A stretch of DNA of 9,551 nt from Anaerolineaceae bacterium (GCA_014860845.1 JACZIY010000530.1:1-9551), one strand, 5' to 3'; counted from the first letter of the stretch, positions 1 through 6,548 are shown. Program-made: numbers and translations. Notes: generated from the letters alone by a model not told the origin.

Positions 1-1290
1 AATGCCATCCAGATCGTTCTTATCAATGAAACCTCTCTGAACAAGTTCCATAACTAATGCCAGATTGGCTCCACCTTCGATAAAATCAAGGCTAGCGTTG
101 TCGTGTATGAAGGTTGTATATTGGAGTTTGGCAAGATGCTCTGCCTGGTCTTTAACGGATCCCGTAAATGGTTTACCAGGATCAACGCCATCCATTTCCA
201 TATAACCAAGATTGCCACCCACCATACCCATGGCTTCCCAGTCAGGCATATCGGACATGGTTCCATCCATTAATGGATCTGTACTGGTAACTTCCACTGG
301 ATAGAGACAATGCAGATTACAACCATAGCAGGATGTTTTGCGCACAAAGCTGGTTTGATCCATGAATGGGCCAGCGATTGCTTTTACATGTGGATCAGCC
401 CAGGAGCCGTACTGCCAGTTACGAATCGGGAAAGCGTCTTCCACATAAGCAGAGTTGGCGCCGATTCCTGCGGTACCGTATGAACGCCAGAAGTAGTCAC
501 CTCTTTCTGATTTCTGAATGCCACTGACCAGCGCAAGGAAAGTCTTCTTGTCGGCTAACTTGTGGCCTTTGGTTCCACGCACCACAACTGCTTTTAGGTT
601 CTTGGAACCCATGACGGCACCAGCACCCCAACGGCCAGCGGCACGGGCACCTTCGGTAACAACACAGGAATACCAGACCTGGTTTTCACCACCGGGACCG
701 ATCGCCATGACATGCGCCAGGCGTTTGGCATGCATTCCTAACCGTTTGGGAGGGCGCATGGCTGCCCACTCAGGGGTCAGGTCTGCATCACGAATCATAC
801 CTTCACGTAATTCTAATTCAGCTAAAACTTCACTCTTCAAAATTAATTCTGATTCTTCTACACCCTTACCCCAAACATGGCCAGCATCACGAATTTCAAT
901 CGTATCATCCATGACAGCCAGATAAACGGGTTTAGATGCTTTACCAACAACCTGAATACCATCCCAACCAGCGAATTTCAATTCTGAACCAAAATGTCCA
1001 CCGCAGGTGGATGCGCAAAAGATGTTATAAGCGCTTTTGGTCACTAAAGTAATACGAGGGTTAGGCGCAGCTCCAGTAACAGGTCCAATCATAAACTGTA
1101 ATAAATTATCAGGTCCAAGTGGGTCCAGTTTGGGATCAAATATTCCTTCTTTGAAAAGGAAATAGGCTCCCATGGCTGATCCACCCAGGAATTTTCGATA
1201 GATTTCTTCTGCCGGTTCGATAACGGTTACAGTTTCGGTTGTTAGGTCAACACGAGCAATTTTTCCGGACATTCCAAATAATTCAGCCAT
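1..1290 (-). CDS. Aldehyde:ferredoxin oxidoreductase family protein (partial, C-terminus outside window)
   Basis: This is the catalytic subunit of an AOR-family enzyme, which holds a tungsten or molybdenum bis-pterin cofactor and one [4Fe-4S] cluster and typically oxidises aldehydes to acids. The first 430 residues are visible. Family motifs include FLGGSAMGAYFL (34-45), DPLGPDN (56-62), GGHFGSELKFAGWDG (97-111), AIGPGGEN (196-203) and AGRWGAGAVMGSKNLKA (217-233). C321, C324 and C328 form the CxxCxxxC cluster motif; the fourth cysteine ligand should lie beyond the window. DNASLD (397-402) sits where the family's pterin-binding DxxGL(C/D) motif is expected, with Ser in place of Gly. There is no signal peptide. 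The ATG at 1290 shares its A with the TAA of the upstream ferredoxin gene, and a GAGGG ribosome site lies at 1298-1302. Family assignment is secure; the substrate cannot be told from this half. Confidence 0.95.
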   Translation of the reverse strand, partial: MAELFGMSGKIARVDLTTETVTVIEPAEEIYRKFLGGSAMGAYFLFKEGIFDPKLDPLGPDNLLQFMIGPVTGAAPNPRITLVTKSAYNIFCASTCGGHFGSELKFAGWDGIQVVGKASKPVYLAVMDDTIEIRDAGHVWGKGVEESELILKSEVLAELELREGMIRDADLTPEWAAMRPPKRLGMHAKRLAHVMAIGPGGENQVWYSCVVTEGARAAGRWGAGAVMGSKNLKAVVVRGTKGHKLADKKTFLALVSGIQKSERGDYFWRSYGTAGIGANSAYVEDAFPIRNWQYGSWADPHVKAIAGPFMDQTSFVRKTSCYGCNLHCLYPVEVTSTDPLMDGTMSDMPDWEAMGMVGGNLGYMEMDGVDPGKPFTGSVKDQAEHLAKLQYTTFIHDNASLDFIEGGANLALVMELVQRGFIDKNDLDGI

Positions 1291-2120
1291 TATAGGTCCC
1301 TCACATGATTATAGATTTTTCTGTAAAGTAGTACAGCATAGTCCGAAGGAGTATTAGCAAAATAACGGCCATTTCGCGCAGCCGGCACCCAGGTTAAGGC
1401 ACCAGGTTCTGGGCAGGCTTTGACACATTCAGGATCGCCACCGCAGCGGCTGCAAACCTGAGCTTTTCTGTCAATCGGGTCAAAAGACATGCCGCTGGCA
1501 AATTGATCTTCACAGATCTCCGCACAACGCCAGCATTTATCAATACCCAGGCACTTTTCACGATCAACCCACTTGTAACCCATTCCGTAATAACCTTCTT
1601 CACCTTCGCCTTCTGGTACGGTCATGATGGCTTCCTCAGGACAAGTTTGTGCACATGGAAATTCGCTTGACCCTTCAGCCCACTCATACAATTGACAATA
1701 TGAACATACATTGATTACATCGACATATTGGAATCGCATGGGGCGAATTCGGGCAAATTCCAGACTTACTATATTCGCAGTCTCCTCTGGGTGAAGGAGA
1801 GCAGAATATTTCTCTGAACATGCTACAGCGCAGATCATGCATCCTGTGCATTGAACCGAGTCAAAGACCAGGTTGTAACCAGCTTTGTAAGGTGAAACTT
1901 CGCCTTCCGCTGGTGCTTCAGCAACTGGAGCTTCAACGACCGGTGCAGCAGGCTTTCCAATCACTTGATTGCCTATCACTCCACCAATAACGAGACCAGC
2001 AACCCCAGCCCCTGAACCAACGAGAAACTCTCTTCGGGATACGCCCGAAGCAGAAGTTTCAGTCTTTTTTGGTTCTTTTGTTGGCTTTGGTGCTTCATCT
2101 CTTCTTTTTATTTCTGCCAT
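1290..2120 (-). CDS. Tat-exported four-cluster ferredoxin-like electron-transfer subunit, partner of the AOR
   Basis: A 276-residue iron-sulfur protein, probably moving electrons to or from the AOR subunit encoded directly downstream. Sixteen cysteines fall into four ligand groups: 91/94/97/101, 139/142/156/160, 190/196/199/203 and 223/226/232/236, as in the polyferredoxin subunits of the DmsB/HybA/YdhY type. The N-terminus has a basic stretch, then SRREFLV (28-34), a twin-arginine motif, and a Gly/Ala/Val hydrophobic core to about residue 50. A Pro/Ala/Glu-rich linker (about 56-75) follows. No clear AxA cleavage site follows the core, so the signal could be removed or stay as a membrane anchor. 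The start at 2120 is supported by GAGGAGG at 2129-2135, eight bases upstream. The stop overlaps the AOR start by one base. A location outside the cytoplasmic membrane is inferred from the signal. Confidence 0.93.
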   Translation of the reverse strand: MAEIKRRDEAPKPTKEPKKTETSASGVSRREFLVGSGAGVAGLVIGGVIGNQVIGKPAAPVVEAPVAEAPAEGEVSPYKAGYNLVFDSVQCTGCMICAVACSEKYSALLHPEETANIVSLEFARIRPMRFQYVDVINVCSYCQLYEWAEGSSEFPCAQTCPEEAIMTVPEGEGEEGYYGMGYKWVDREKCLGIDKCWRCAEICEDQFASGMSFDPIDRKAQVCSRCGGDPECVKACPEPGALTWVPAARNGRYFANTPSDYAVLLYRKIYNHVRDL

Positions 2121-2218
2121 AATTATTGCCTCCTCTATTTAATCTTGTTGGGCTTGATTACTTTCAAAACAGATCTTAGATATACAATTTTTGGTGATTG
2201 GCTCCTTCCTTGCGACAA

Positions 2219-2314
2219 TCAACAATTTAAACACAAATTACCCTGATGGTCACAGGATGTTCCAAAATCGATAAGTGTCCGGATTGATGCTGTCGCGCAT
2301 ATAGATTTTCTCAT
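2219..2314 (-). CDS. Doubtful small cysteine-rich ORF (31 aa)
   Basis: An ATG-initiated frame of 31 codons ends 98 bases before the ferredoxin start codon and on the same strand. Its C-terminal part reads SCDHQGNLCLNC, with cysteines at 21, 28 and 31 plus one at 6. I do not recognise it. No Shine-Dalgarno sequence precedes the ATG, and a frame this short is expected by chance in AT-rich DNA. The frame is open upstream to about 2415 but has no other standard start. The closely placed cysteines at the very end, next to a metalloenzyme operon, are the only reason to list it. It conflicts with the promoter candidate at 2225-2253. Confidence 0.2.
   Translation of the reverse strand: MRKSICATASIRTLIDFGTSCDHQGNLCLNC
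2225..2253 (-). promoter_or_regulatory. Candidate promoter for the ferredoxin-AOR operon
   Basis: On the minus strand GTGACC (2248-2253) and TTAAAT (2225-2230) are 17 bases apart, each matching four of six consensus sigma-70 positions. A small inverted repeat, CCTG-N7-CAGG (2242-2256), overlaps the -35 element. Transcription would start near 2218, giving a leader of about 100 bases. This is a weak match; the true promoter may lie further upstream near the other inverted repeats. Confidence 0.25.
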
Positions 2315-2325
2315 TAGCGGAAATA

Positions 2326-2345
2326 TTTCAGATAGACATCTGAAA
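2326..2345. repeat. Inverted repeat, 8-bp arms, 4-base spacer
   Basis: TTTCAGAT (2326-2333) is the exact reverse complement of ATCTGAAA (2338-2345), separated by AGAC. No U run follows on either strand, so an operator for a dimeric regulator is as likely as an RNA hairpin. It lies about 70 bases upstream of the candidate promoter of the ferredoxin-AOR genes. Confidence 0.45.
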
Positions 2346-2354
2346 ACGGAAGTA

Positions 2355-2373
2355 CTACTTGTAATATAAGTAG
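2355..2373. repeat. Inverted repeat, 6-bp arms, 7-base spacer
   Basis: CTACTT (2355-2360) and AAGTAG (2368-2373) form a 19-base dyad with an AT-rich centre, a layout common for LuxR-type or other dimeric regulators. It is nine bases from the dyad at 2326-2345. Function is inferred from position only. Confidence 0.35.
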
Positions 2374-2439
2374 AATAACAAATTGAACTCGAAAATAAAA
2401 TATTACGATGAGGTATCTTTTAAAACCAGATGGATAATC

Positions 2440-2465
2440 TTCTATAGCCCAGATGGGCTATAGAA
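2440..2465. repeat. Perfect 11-bp inverted repeat (possible terminator or operator)
   Basis: TTCTATAGCCC (2440-2450) and GGGCTATAGAA (2455-2465) pair perfectly around AGAT. It lies 41 bases past the response-regulator stop, a usual place for a terminator, but no T run follows on either strand. The 8-mer CCAGATGG that spans its loop (2449-2456) occurs again at 2426-2433, 23 bases away, which fits a protein-binding site as well. Confidence 0.5.
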
Positions 2466-2466
2466 T

Positions 2467-2488
2467 TGAAAAGAAATTAACAAATTTC
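2467..2488 (-). terminator. Weak AT-rich hairpin with U run after the response regulator
   Basis: On the minus strand GAAATT-TGTT-AATTTC is a 6-bp perfect stem with a 4-base loop, followed by TTTT. It starts 18 bases past the stop of the response regulator. The stem is short and AT-rich, so termination would be inefficient alone; the stronger hairpin at 2440-2465 lies directly beyond it. Confidence 0.3.
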
Positions 2489-2505
2489 CGAGAAAACTGC
2501 ATGCC

Positions 2506-3174
2506 TCAGGACTTTGATTTGCTATCCTGATCAACAATTCCCTGGCGCACCGCATAAACAGCAGCTTGAATTCGATTTCGTAGGTGTAATTTTTCAAGAA
2601 TATTACGAAGATGAATTTTGACTGTATTTTCAGATATCCCCAATATATCAGCTATTTCCTTATTCATTAACCCCTGGGCTACATTTTTTAATATCGTTAT
2701 TTCTCTTTCGGTGAGTTCTTCTACCTGATCTTCTGAATTATTTCCGGTTTGGCTTCCACGATTGAATTCTCGAAAAATTTTTGTCGCCATAGCACTGGAG
2801 AGGATCGCTTCGCCTTTAGCGATCGAGTCCAACAAATCCAGTAATTGATACAATTCAAGATCTTTTAACAAGTAACCCTGGGCACCAATTTTAATGGCTT
2901 CAAATAAGTATTGATCATCATCGGATGCAGTCAGCATTACAATCTTCGTATCCGGTAATATTTGTTTAATGGATCGGGTTGCCTGTAGTCCATCACATTT
3001 TGGCATATTGATATCCATCATGATCAAATCCGGATGCAATACCTTGGCATATTCAACCGCTTCACATCCATTGCTGGCTTCTCCAATCACTTTTATATTT
3101 GGTTGTGCATCCAACAAAGATGCTAATCCTTTTCTAAATAAAACATGATCATCTACAAGCATTATCCGCAACAT
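2506..3174 (-). CDS. NarL/FixJ-family response regulator with LuxR-type DNA-binding domain
   Basis: A 222-residue cytoplasmic transcription regulator, the partner of the histidine kinase encoded 12 bases upstream. The receiver domain covers about 1-118, with the acidic pair D8/D9, the predicted phosphate acceptor D54 in MMDINMP, T82 and K104. A linker leads to a LuxR-type helix-turn-helix at about 154-208, with LTEREITILKNVAQG and the NKEIADILGISENTVKIHL recognition region. Length is normal for the family. The ATG at 3174 is preceded by AAAGGAAA, which overlaps the kinase stop codon, so the two genes are probably co-transcribed. Its targets are not known. The ferredoxin-AOR genes downstream on the same strand, with several dyads between, are plausible targets, as is its own operon. 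Confidence 0.95.
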   Translation of the reverse strand: MLRIMLVDDHVLFRKGLASLLDAQPNIKVIGEASNGCEAVEYAKVLHPDLIMMDINMPKCDGLQATRSIKQILPDTKIVMLTASDDDQYLFEAIKIGAQGYLLKDLELYQLLDLLDSIAKGEAILSSAMATKIFREFNRGSQTGNNSEDQVEELTEREITILKNVAQGLMNKEIADILGISENTVKIHLRNILEKLHLRNRIQAAVYAVRQGIVDQDSKSKS

Positions 3175-3186
3175 AATCGATTTCCT

Positions 3187-4947
3187 TTACCGGATATAAA
3201 TGGATGGAATTTGTATTAATATTTTTGTTCCTTTTCCAGGCTCAGAATCTATTTTGAGTTCTCCTTTGATATATTGAACGCGCTCTCGCATGATCTGCAA
3301 CCCAAAACTTTGTTTAGAGGTTTCTTTTGTGGATACTTCACTCGGATCAAAGCCACTACCATCGTCCTCGATACTGATCATTATTTCTCCTTGATCCTGC
3401 CAACATTGAATCCAAACTTTGTGAGCGCAAGCATGACGACGCACATTGGATAAAGCTTCCTGAACAATTCGCATCAACTGATTGGCTACTTCTGGAGAAA
3501 ATTCTAAGGAAGAACTGTCATCCATCGTAAATCTTACTTCGAGACCATAATATTGCTGATATTCTGTCAAATATTCTTGCAATGCACTGAAGAAATCTCC
3601 ATGGTTGGAGTCTGTGTTGCGCAAATTAAATATTGCTTCCCGTATATCCGTATACAGGACGCTGGTCGTATTGATCAATTCATCCAGGTGAGATCGTGCT
3701 TTTTCAATGTCTTGCTTTGCCAACATATCTTGGGCCATAATCGCTTTTATTTTGATATATCCCATTGCCTGGGCTAAATTATCATGTAATTCCCGTGCTA
3801 ACCTGTTTTGCTCTTCCACCGCTGCCCCATAGCGAAGCTGTTGGTGCAGACGTGCATTTTCAATGGCAACAAAAACATGATAACCTAATTGCTTTAATAA
3901 TTGCGTATCACTTGCATTAAATTTTCGAGCTTTTCTGGAGATTACACCGATGATTCCTAGAAAAATTTCTCCTAGATGAAGTGGGATAGCCAAGAAAGAA
4001 TCAAATTCATTTAAGTCGATATTCGCCCTATTAAAGGATGGATGTTTAAATTGTTGACTAATACTGCCGGATATTGTTTCTCTGGCAAAAAGCTTACTAC
4101 CAAAACCATCTTTATCCAGATTTATGGTTAATCCTTCGAGTTTTTTTGCATCTTCTCCACTCGCGGACCAAATCTTGATATTCTGACAAGATTCCTGGAA
4201 TAAACCAACAATGCCTATCTCTGTATTTAATAATGATCTTGCTGAATCAGCCACAGCTTCAAGAACTTCACTCAAAATGAGTGAAGATGAAATTCTGGTA
4301 CCAAGCTGATACAAAGTCATGGCGTCATCTTGTTGTTTCTTGGCTTTGGCAACCAGGAATGCGTTATCAATGGCAACCCCAATTTCACGACCCAGACTTT
4401 CCAGAAAGTAAATATTTTCACTTTCGTAATTTGGCAAGGAACGAGAAATTAATTCAACGACACCAATTACCTTTGTTCGGGAAATGAGAGGAAAACCAAA
4501 ATAATAATGATCCCGATATTTATTTCTCATTTCTGAATTAAATCGTTTGTTTTCATTAATTTTCGGAACAAACATTGCTTTACGGGAATAGGCTATTTCC
4601 TTCACAAAATCCATCCCAGCTAGTCTGTTGAGTTCAATTTCTTGTGTCATCCGGTGTTCAACCCCATATGATTGCCACATTTTATAATTTTCTGTATCTT
4701 CATTCCATAAATAAATCAAACATTCAGCGATTCCCAATCTTCTTACCAACACATTTTCAGTATATTGTAATATTTGATCCAAATCCAACATCTGAGTAAC
4801 AGCTAATCCGACTTCATTAATGATTTCAAGTCTGGTTTTTTCTTTTTTCCAGTCAGATAGCGATATACCAGCCAAATATTTATCACCATTTGTGGGGGTT
4901 CTTTTGTTATGAAGATTTCCGTTGATCATTTTTTTCTTGGACTGCAT
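3187..4947 (-). CDS. Soluble GAF-GAF sensor histidine kinase of the NarX/LiaS-like (HisKA_3) type
   Basis: A 586-residue kinase that should phosphorylate the response regulator encoded after it. I see no membrane segment, so it senses something inside the cell or carried by a partner. Two GAF domains are visible at about 40-200 and 210-370. They are followed by the dimerisation/phosphoacceptor segment NRLARELHDNLAQ, with H388 as the predicted phosphorylated histidine. The ATPase domain contains the N-box IVQEALSNVRRHA (494-506, N501), the G1 box EDDGSGFD (527-534) and SFGLQIMRERV with EPGKGT (547-574). The HDNLAQ histidine box is that of the kinases that pair with NarL-type regulators. Neither GAF domain shows a ligand-binding motif I can name. 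The ATG at 4947 has only a weak upstream AGG; M7 is an alternative start. Confidence 0.94.
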   Translation of the reverse strand: MQSKKKMINGNLHNKRTPTNGDKYLAGISLSDWKKEKTRLEIINEVGLAVTQMLDLDQILQYTENVLVRRLGIAECLIYLWNEDTENYKMWQSYGVEHRMTQEIELNRLAGMDFVKEIAYSRKAMFVPKINENKRFNSEMRNKYRDHYYFGFPLISRTKVIGVVELISRSLPNYESENIYFLESLGREIGVAIDNAFLVAKAKKQQDDAMTLYQLGTRISSSLILSEVLEAVADSARSLLNTEIGIVGLFQESCQNIKIWSASGEDAKKLEGLTINLDKDGFGSKLFARETISGSISQQFKHPSFNRANIDLNEFDSFLAIPLHLGEIFLGIIGVISRKARKFNASDTQLLKQLGYHVFVAIENARLHQQLRYGAAVEEQNRLARELHDNLAQAMGYIKIKAIMAQDMLAKQDIEKARSHLDELINTTSVLYTDIREAIFNLRNTDSNHGDFFSALQEYLTEYQQYYGLEVRFTMDDSSSLEFSPEVANQLMRIVQEALSNVRRHACAHKVWIQCWQDQGEIMISIEDDGSGFDPSEVSTKETSKQSFGLQIMRERVQYIKGELKIDSEPGKGTKILIQIPSIYIR

Positions 4948-5000
4948 TTATAAATACCTGTCTAATTTCTTCACATCAATAACATTAAGAATATAAGAAA

Positions 5001-5028
5001 ATAACACATTCAGTTCATAAATTGTCAG
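5001..5028 (-). promoter_or_regulatory. Candidate promoter for the kinase-regulator operon
   Basis: On the minus strand CTGACA (5023-5028) and TGTTAT (5001-5006) are 16 bases apart, five and four of six matches to the sigma-70 consensus. The predicted start is about 45 bases before the kinase ATG. The 10-base direct repeats lie just upstream of its -35 element. Confidence 0.35.
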
Positions 5029-5043
5029 GGAAATCGAACTGGT

Positions 5044-5077
5044 TTTTTGTCATATGTAACAATCTTGTTTTTGTCAT
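5044..5077. repeat. Two copies of a 10-base direct repeat upstream of the kinase promoter
   Basis: TTTTTGTCAT occurs at 5044-5053 and 5068-5077, a 24-base period, which on the minus strand reads ATGACAAAAA twice. Both copies lie upstream of the candidate kinase promoter, where an activator would bind. A partial third copy, TGACAA, forms the -35 element itself. Confidence 0.4.
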
Positions 5078-5120
5078 CTATTTCCACACGAGGTCAATGA
5101 TAATTTATATGCATACTCAT

Positions 5121-5151
5121 AAATGACCAGATCATTTTAGTATTATATACT
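5121..5151 (+). promoter_or_regulatory. Candidate promoter with dyad for the MscS-family gene
   Basis: ATGACC (5123-5128) and TATACT (5146-5151) are 17 bases apart. The inverted repeat AAATGA-CCAGA-TCATTT (5121-5137) covers the -35 element and could be an operator. The leader would be about 65 bases. The -35 match is weak. Confidence 0.3.
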
Positions 5152-5221
5152 AGCACACTTTTCATTAATAAAACATTAGTTTAGCTATGTTAAAATTACC
5201 TACATACTATGGAGGATTGAA

Positions 5222-6283
5222 ATGACTGATGTTGTAATATGGGGAAATTCACTTTTTTCATGGATGCGTGCACTCGTATCATTTATAGGAATTTACCTCT
5301 TTCTTGTTATCCTTATAAAATTGGCTAAAGGTCGTTTAAAATCAATTTTGAAAAAAAATGTTAGATTATCTACTTCCTATATTCTGCCATTTCTGGAACA
5401 TACGAAAAATTATTTTCTACTCATTCTGAGCCTTTACATCGCCTCAATTTGGGTTTTTCTGTCTGAAAAACCGAGTACATATTTAAGAACAATCTTCATG
5501 ATTGTACTCTGGATTCAAGTTGGCATTTGGGTAAACCACTTGATCATTAAATTTATCGATATCCGAAATCTCAAAGAAACCAACGGTGAAGATAAAACAA
5601 CGATGAATGCATTAAAGACCATCCTCCGGATAGTCTTATGGAGTATCGTATTAATTCTTGTGATTGATAATATCCCAGGTATTGAGATCACAGCCCTGGT
5701 CACAAGTTTAGGCATTGGTGGGATTGCAGTTGGTTTAGCGGTTCAAAACATTCTGGGTGATTTATTTGCATCCTTATCCATCACGTTGGATAAACCATTT
5801 GTTATTAATGATTTTATTCAGGTCGATAATCACATTGGCACAGTTGAAAAAATCGGATTAAAAAGTACGCGAATACGGAGTCTTTCCGGAGAGCAATTGA
5901 TTTTTTCAAATTCAGATTTATTAAATTCCAGGATTCAGAACTATAAAAGATTGGAAAGAAGAAGAAATATTTTTAAATTGGGCGTTCTTTACCAGACCAC
6001 TCCAGAACAGTTAAGAAAAATACCTGAAATTATAAAAAATATTTTTTCGAAGTATGATGATATTACTCTTGATCGGATTCATTTATCAGATTTCGGAGAT
6101 TTTTCTATCAATTTTGAGTTAGTCTATTGGGTTGAAAGTTCTGATTTCACATTCAATATGGATATGAAACAATCAATTCTGCTTGAAATTTTTGATGAAT
6201 TTATTGAAAATGAAATTGAATTCGCTTACCCCACTCAATCAATTTTTATTGAAAATAACGCAAAACCAAATCCGCTTACATGA
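5222..6283 (+). CDS. MscS-family mechanosensitive ion channel
   Basis: A 353-residue inner-membrane channel of the small-conductance mechanosensitive family, which opens under membrane tension and releases solutes on osmotic downshock. Hydrophobic segments are visible at about 13-35, 63-80, 91-111 and 132-150. The pore-lining stretch follows at about 156-189, with Gly/Ala packing in LGIGGIAVGLAVQNILGDL (163-181). After it come DKPFVINDFIQVD and GTVEKIGLKSTRIRSLSGEQL, the beta-domain pattern of MscS, with FSNSDLLNSRIQNY at 228-241. The C-terminal alpha/beta domain follows. The start is well supported by GGAGG at 5211-5215. The gene is 106 bases before tatA with its own probable promoter, so it may be transcribed separately. 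Which subfamily it belongs to and any ion preference are not evident. Confidence 0.94.
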   Translation: MTDVVIWGNSLFSWMRALVSFIGIYLFLVILIKLAKGRLKSILKKNVRLSTSYILPFLEHTKNYFLLILSLYIASIWVFLSEKPSTYLRTIFMIVLWIQVGIWVNHLIIKFIDIRNLKETNGEDKTTMNALKTILRIVLWSIVLILVIDNIPGIEITALVTSLGIGGIAVGLAVQNILGDLFASLSITLDKPFVINDFIQVDNHIGTVEKIGLKSTRIRSLSGEQLIFSNSDLLNSRIQNYKRLERRRNIFKLGVLYQTTPEQLRKIPEIIKNIFSKYDDITLDRIHLSDFGDFSINFELVYWVESSDFTFNMDMKQSILLEIFDEFIENEIEFAYPTQSIFIENNAKPNPLT

Positions 6284-6336
6284 AAAAATAATTAATGATA
6301 TTTTCATACAATTAAGCTATCATTCATCAATCAAAA

Positions 6337-6360
6337 CAATCATTGATTGCGTGCTATAAT
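6337..6360 (+). promoter_or_regulatory. Extended -10 promoter with palindrome upstream of tatA
   Basis: TGCTATAAT (6352-6360) is a perfect extended -10 element; no good -35 hexamer is present 16-18 bases upstream. The perfect 13-base palindrome CAATCATTGATTG (6337-6349) lies between the expected -35 and -10 positions, where a repressor would block polymerase. Transcription would start near 6367, giving a leader of about 23 bases. Confidence 0.6.
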
Positions 6361-6389
6361 TCAGCTATTACAAATATAAGGAGTAAAAA

Positions 6390-6548
6390 ATGCGTTTCGG
6401 ACCAACTGAATTAATCATCATTCTCGTTATCATCTTATTACTCTTCGGTGTAGGCCGTATCAGTAAGATTGCTGGTGAGCTGGGTAGCGGTATCCGTTCC
6501 TTTAAAGATGGTTTAACTGGCGATAAAAAAGACGAAGACGAAGAATAA
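6390..6548 (+). CDS. tatA: Sec-independent protein translocase subunit TatA
   Basis: A 52-residue membrane protein that forms the pore-like assembly of the twin-arginine translocase, which moves folded, cofactor-bearing proteins across the cytoplasmic membrane. It has a short N-terminal segment, one membrane helix (about 7-20) with the conserved FG at 19-20, an amphipathic helix containing KIAGELGSGIRSFKDG (26-41) and an acidic tail KKDEDEE. This is the classical TatA layout, though shorter than the usual 60-90 residues. The Leu-Pro hinge after FG is replaced by VGRIS. AAGGAG at 6378-6383 fixes the start. It is the first gene of the tat operon, 38 bases before the tatB-like gene. Confidence 0.92.
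   Translation: MRFGPTELIIILVIILLLFGVGRISKIAGELGSGIRSFKDGLTGDKKDEDEE

Larger units (their letters stand above)
2121..2505. other. 385-base intergenic control region upstream of the ferredoxin-AOR genes
   Basis: No convincing long gene lies here. From right to left on the minus strand it holds an AT-rich hairpin with a short U run after the response-regulator stop, a perfect 11-bp stem, two further inverted repeats, a weak promoter candidate, and the strong GAGGAGG ribosome site of the ferredoxin gene. A 31-codon cysteine-rich ORF overlaps the promoter candidate. An AAGGAAGGAG stretch near 2202-2211 (minus strand) resembles a ribosome site, but no start codon with an open frame follows it. Confidence 0.7.

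Noticed and set aside
518..925. 135-codon open frame on the plus strand
   Set aside because: It lies antisense inside the AOR gene, whose family motifs are unmistakable, and its own translation shows no domain.
1394..1603. 69-codon frame on the minus strand
   Set aside because: Fully inside the ferredoxin-like gene in another frame; the cysteine ligand groups belong to the longer frame.
3553..3777. 74-codon frame on the plus strand
   Set aside because: Antisense to the histidine-kinase phosphoacceptor region, with no ribosome site or recognisable domain.
6284..6336. Possible terminator after the MscS-family gene
   Set aside because: AATGAT and ATCATT can pair only across a long loop, and no T run follows; the region is just AT-rich.
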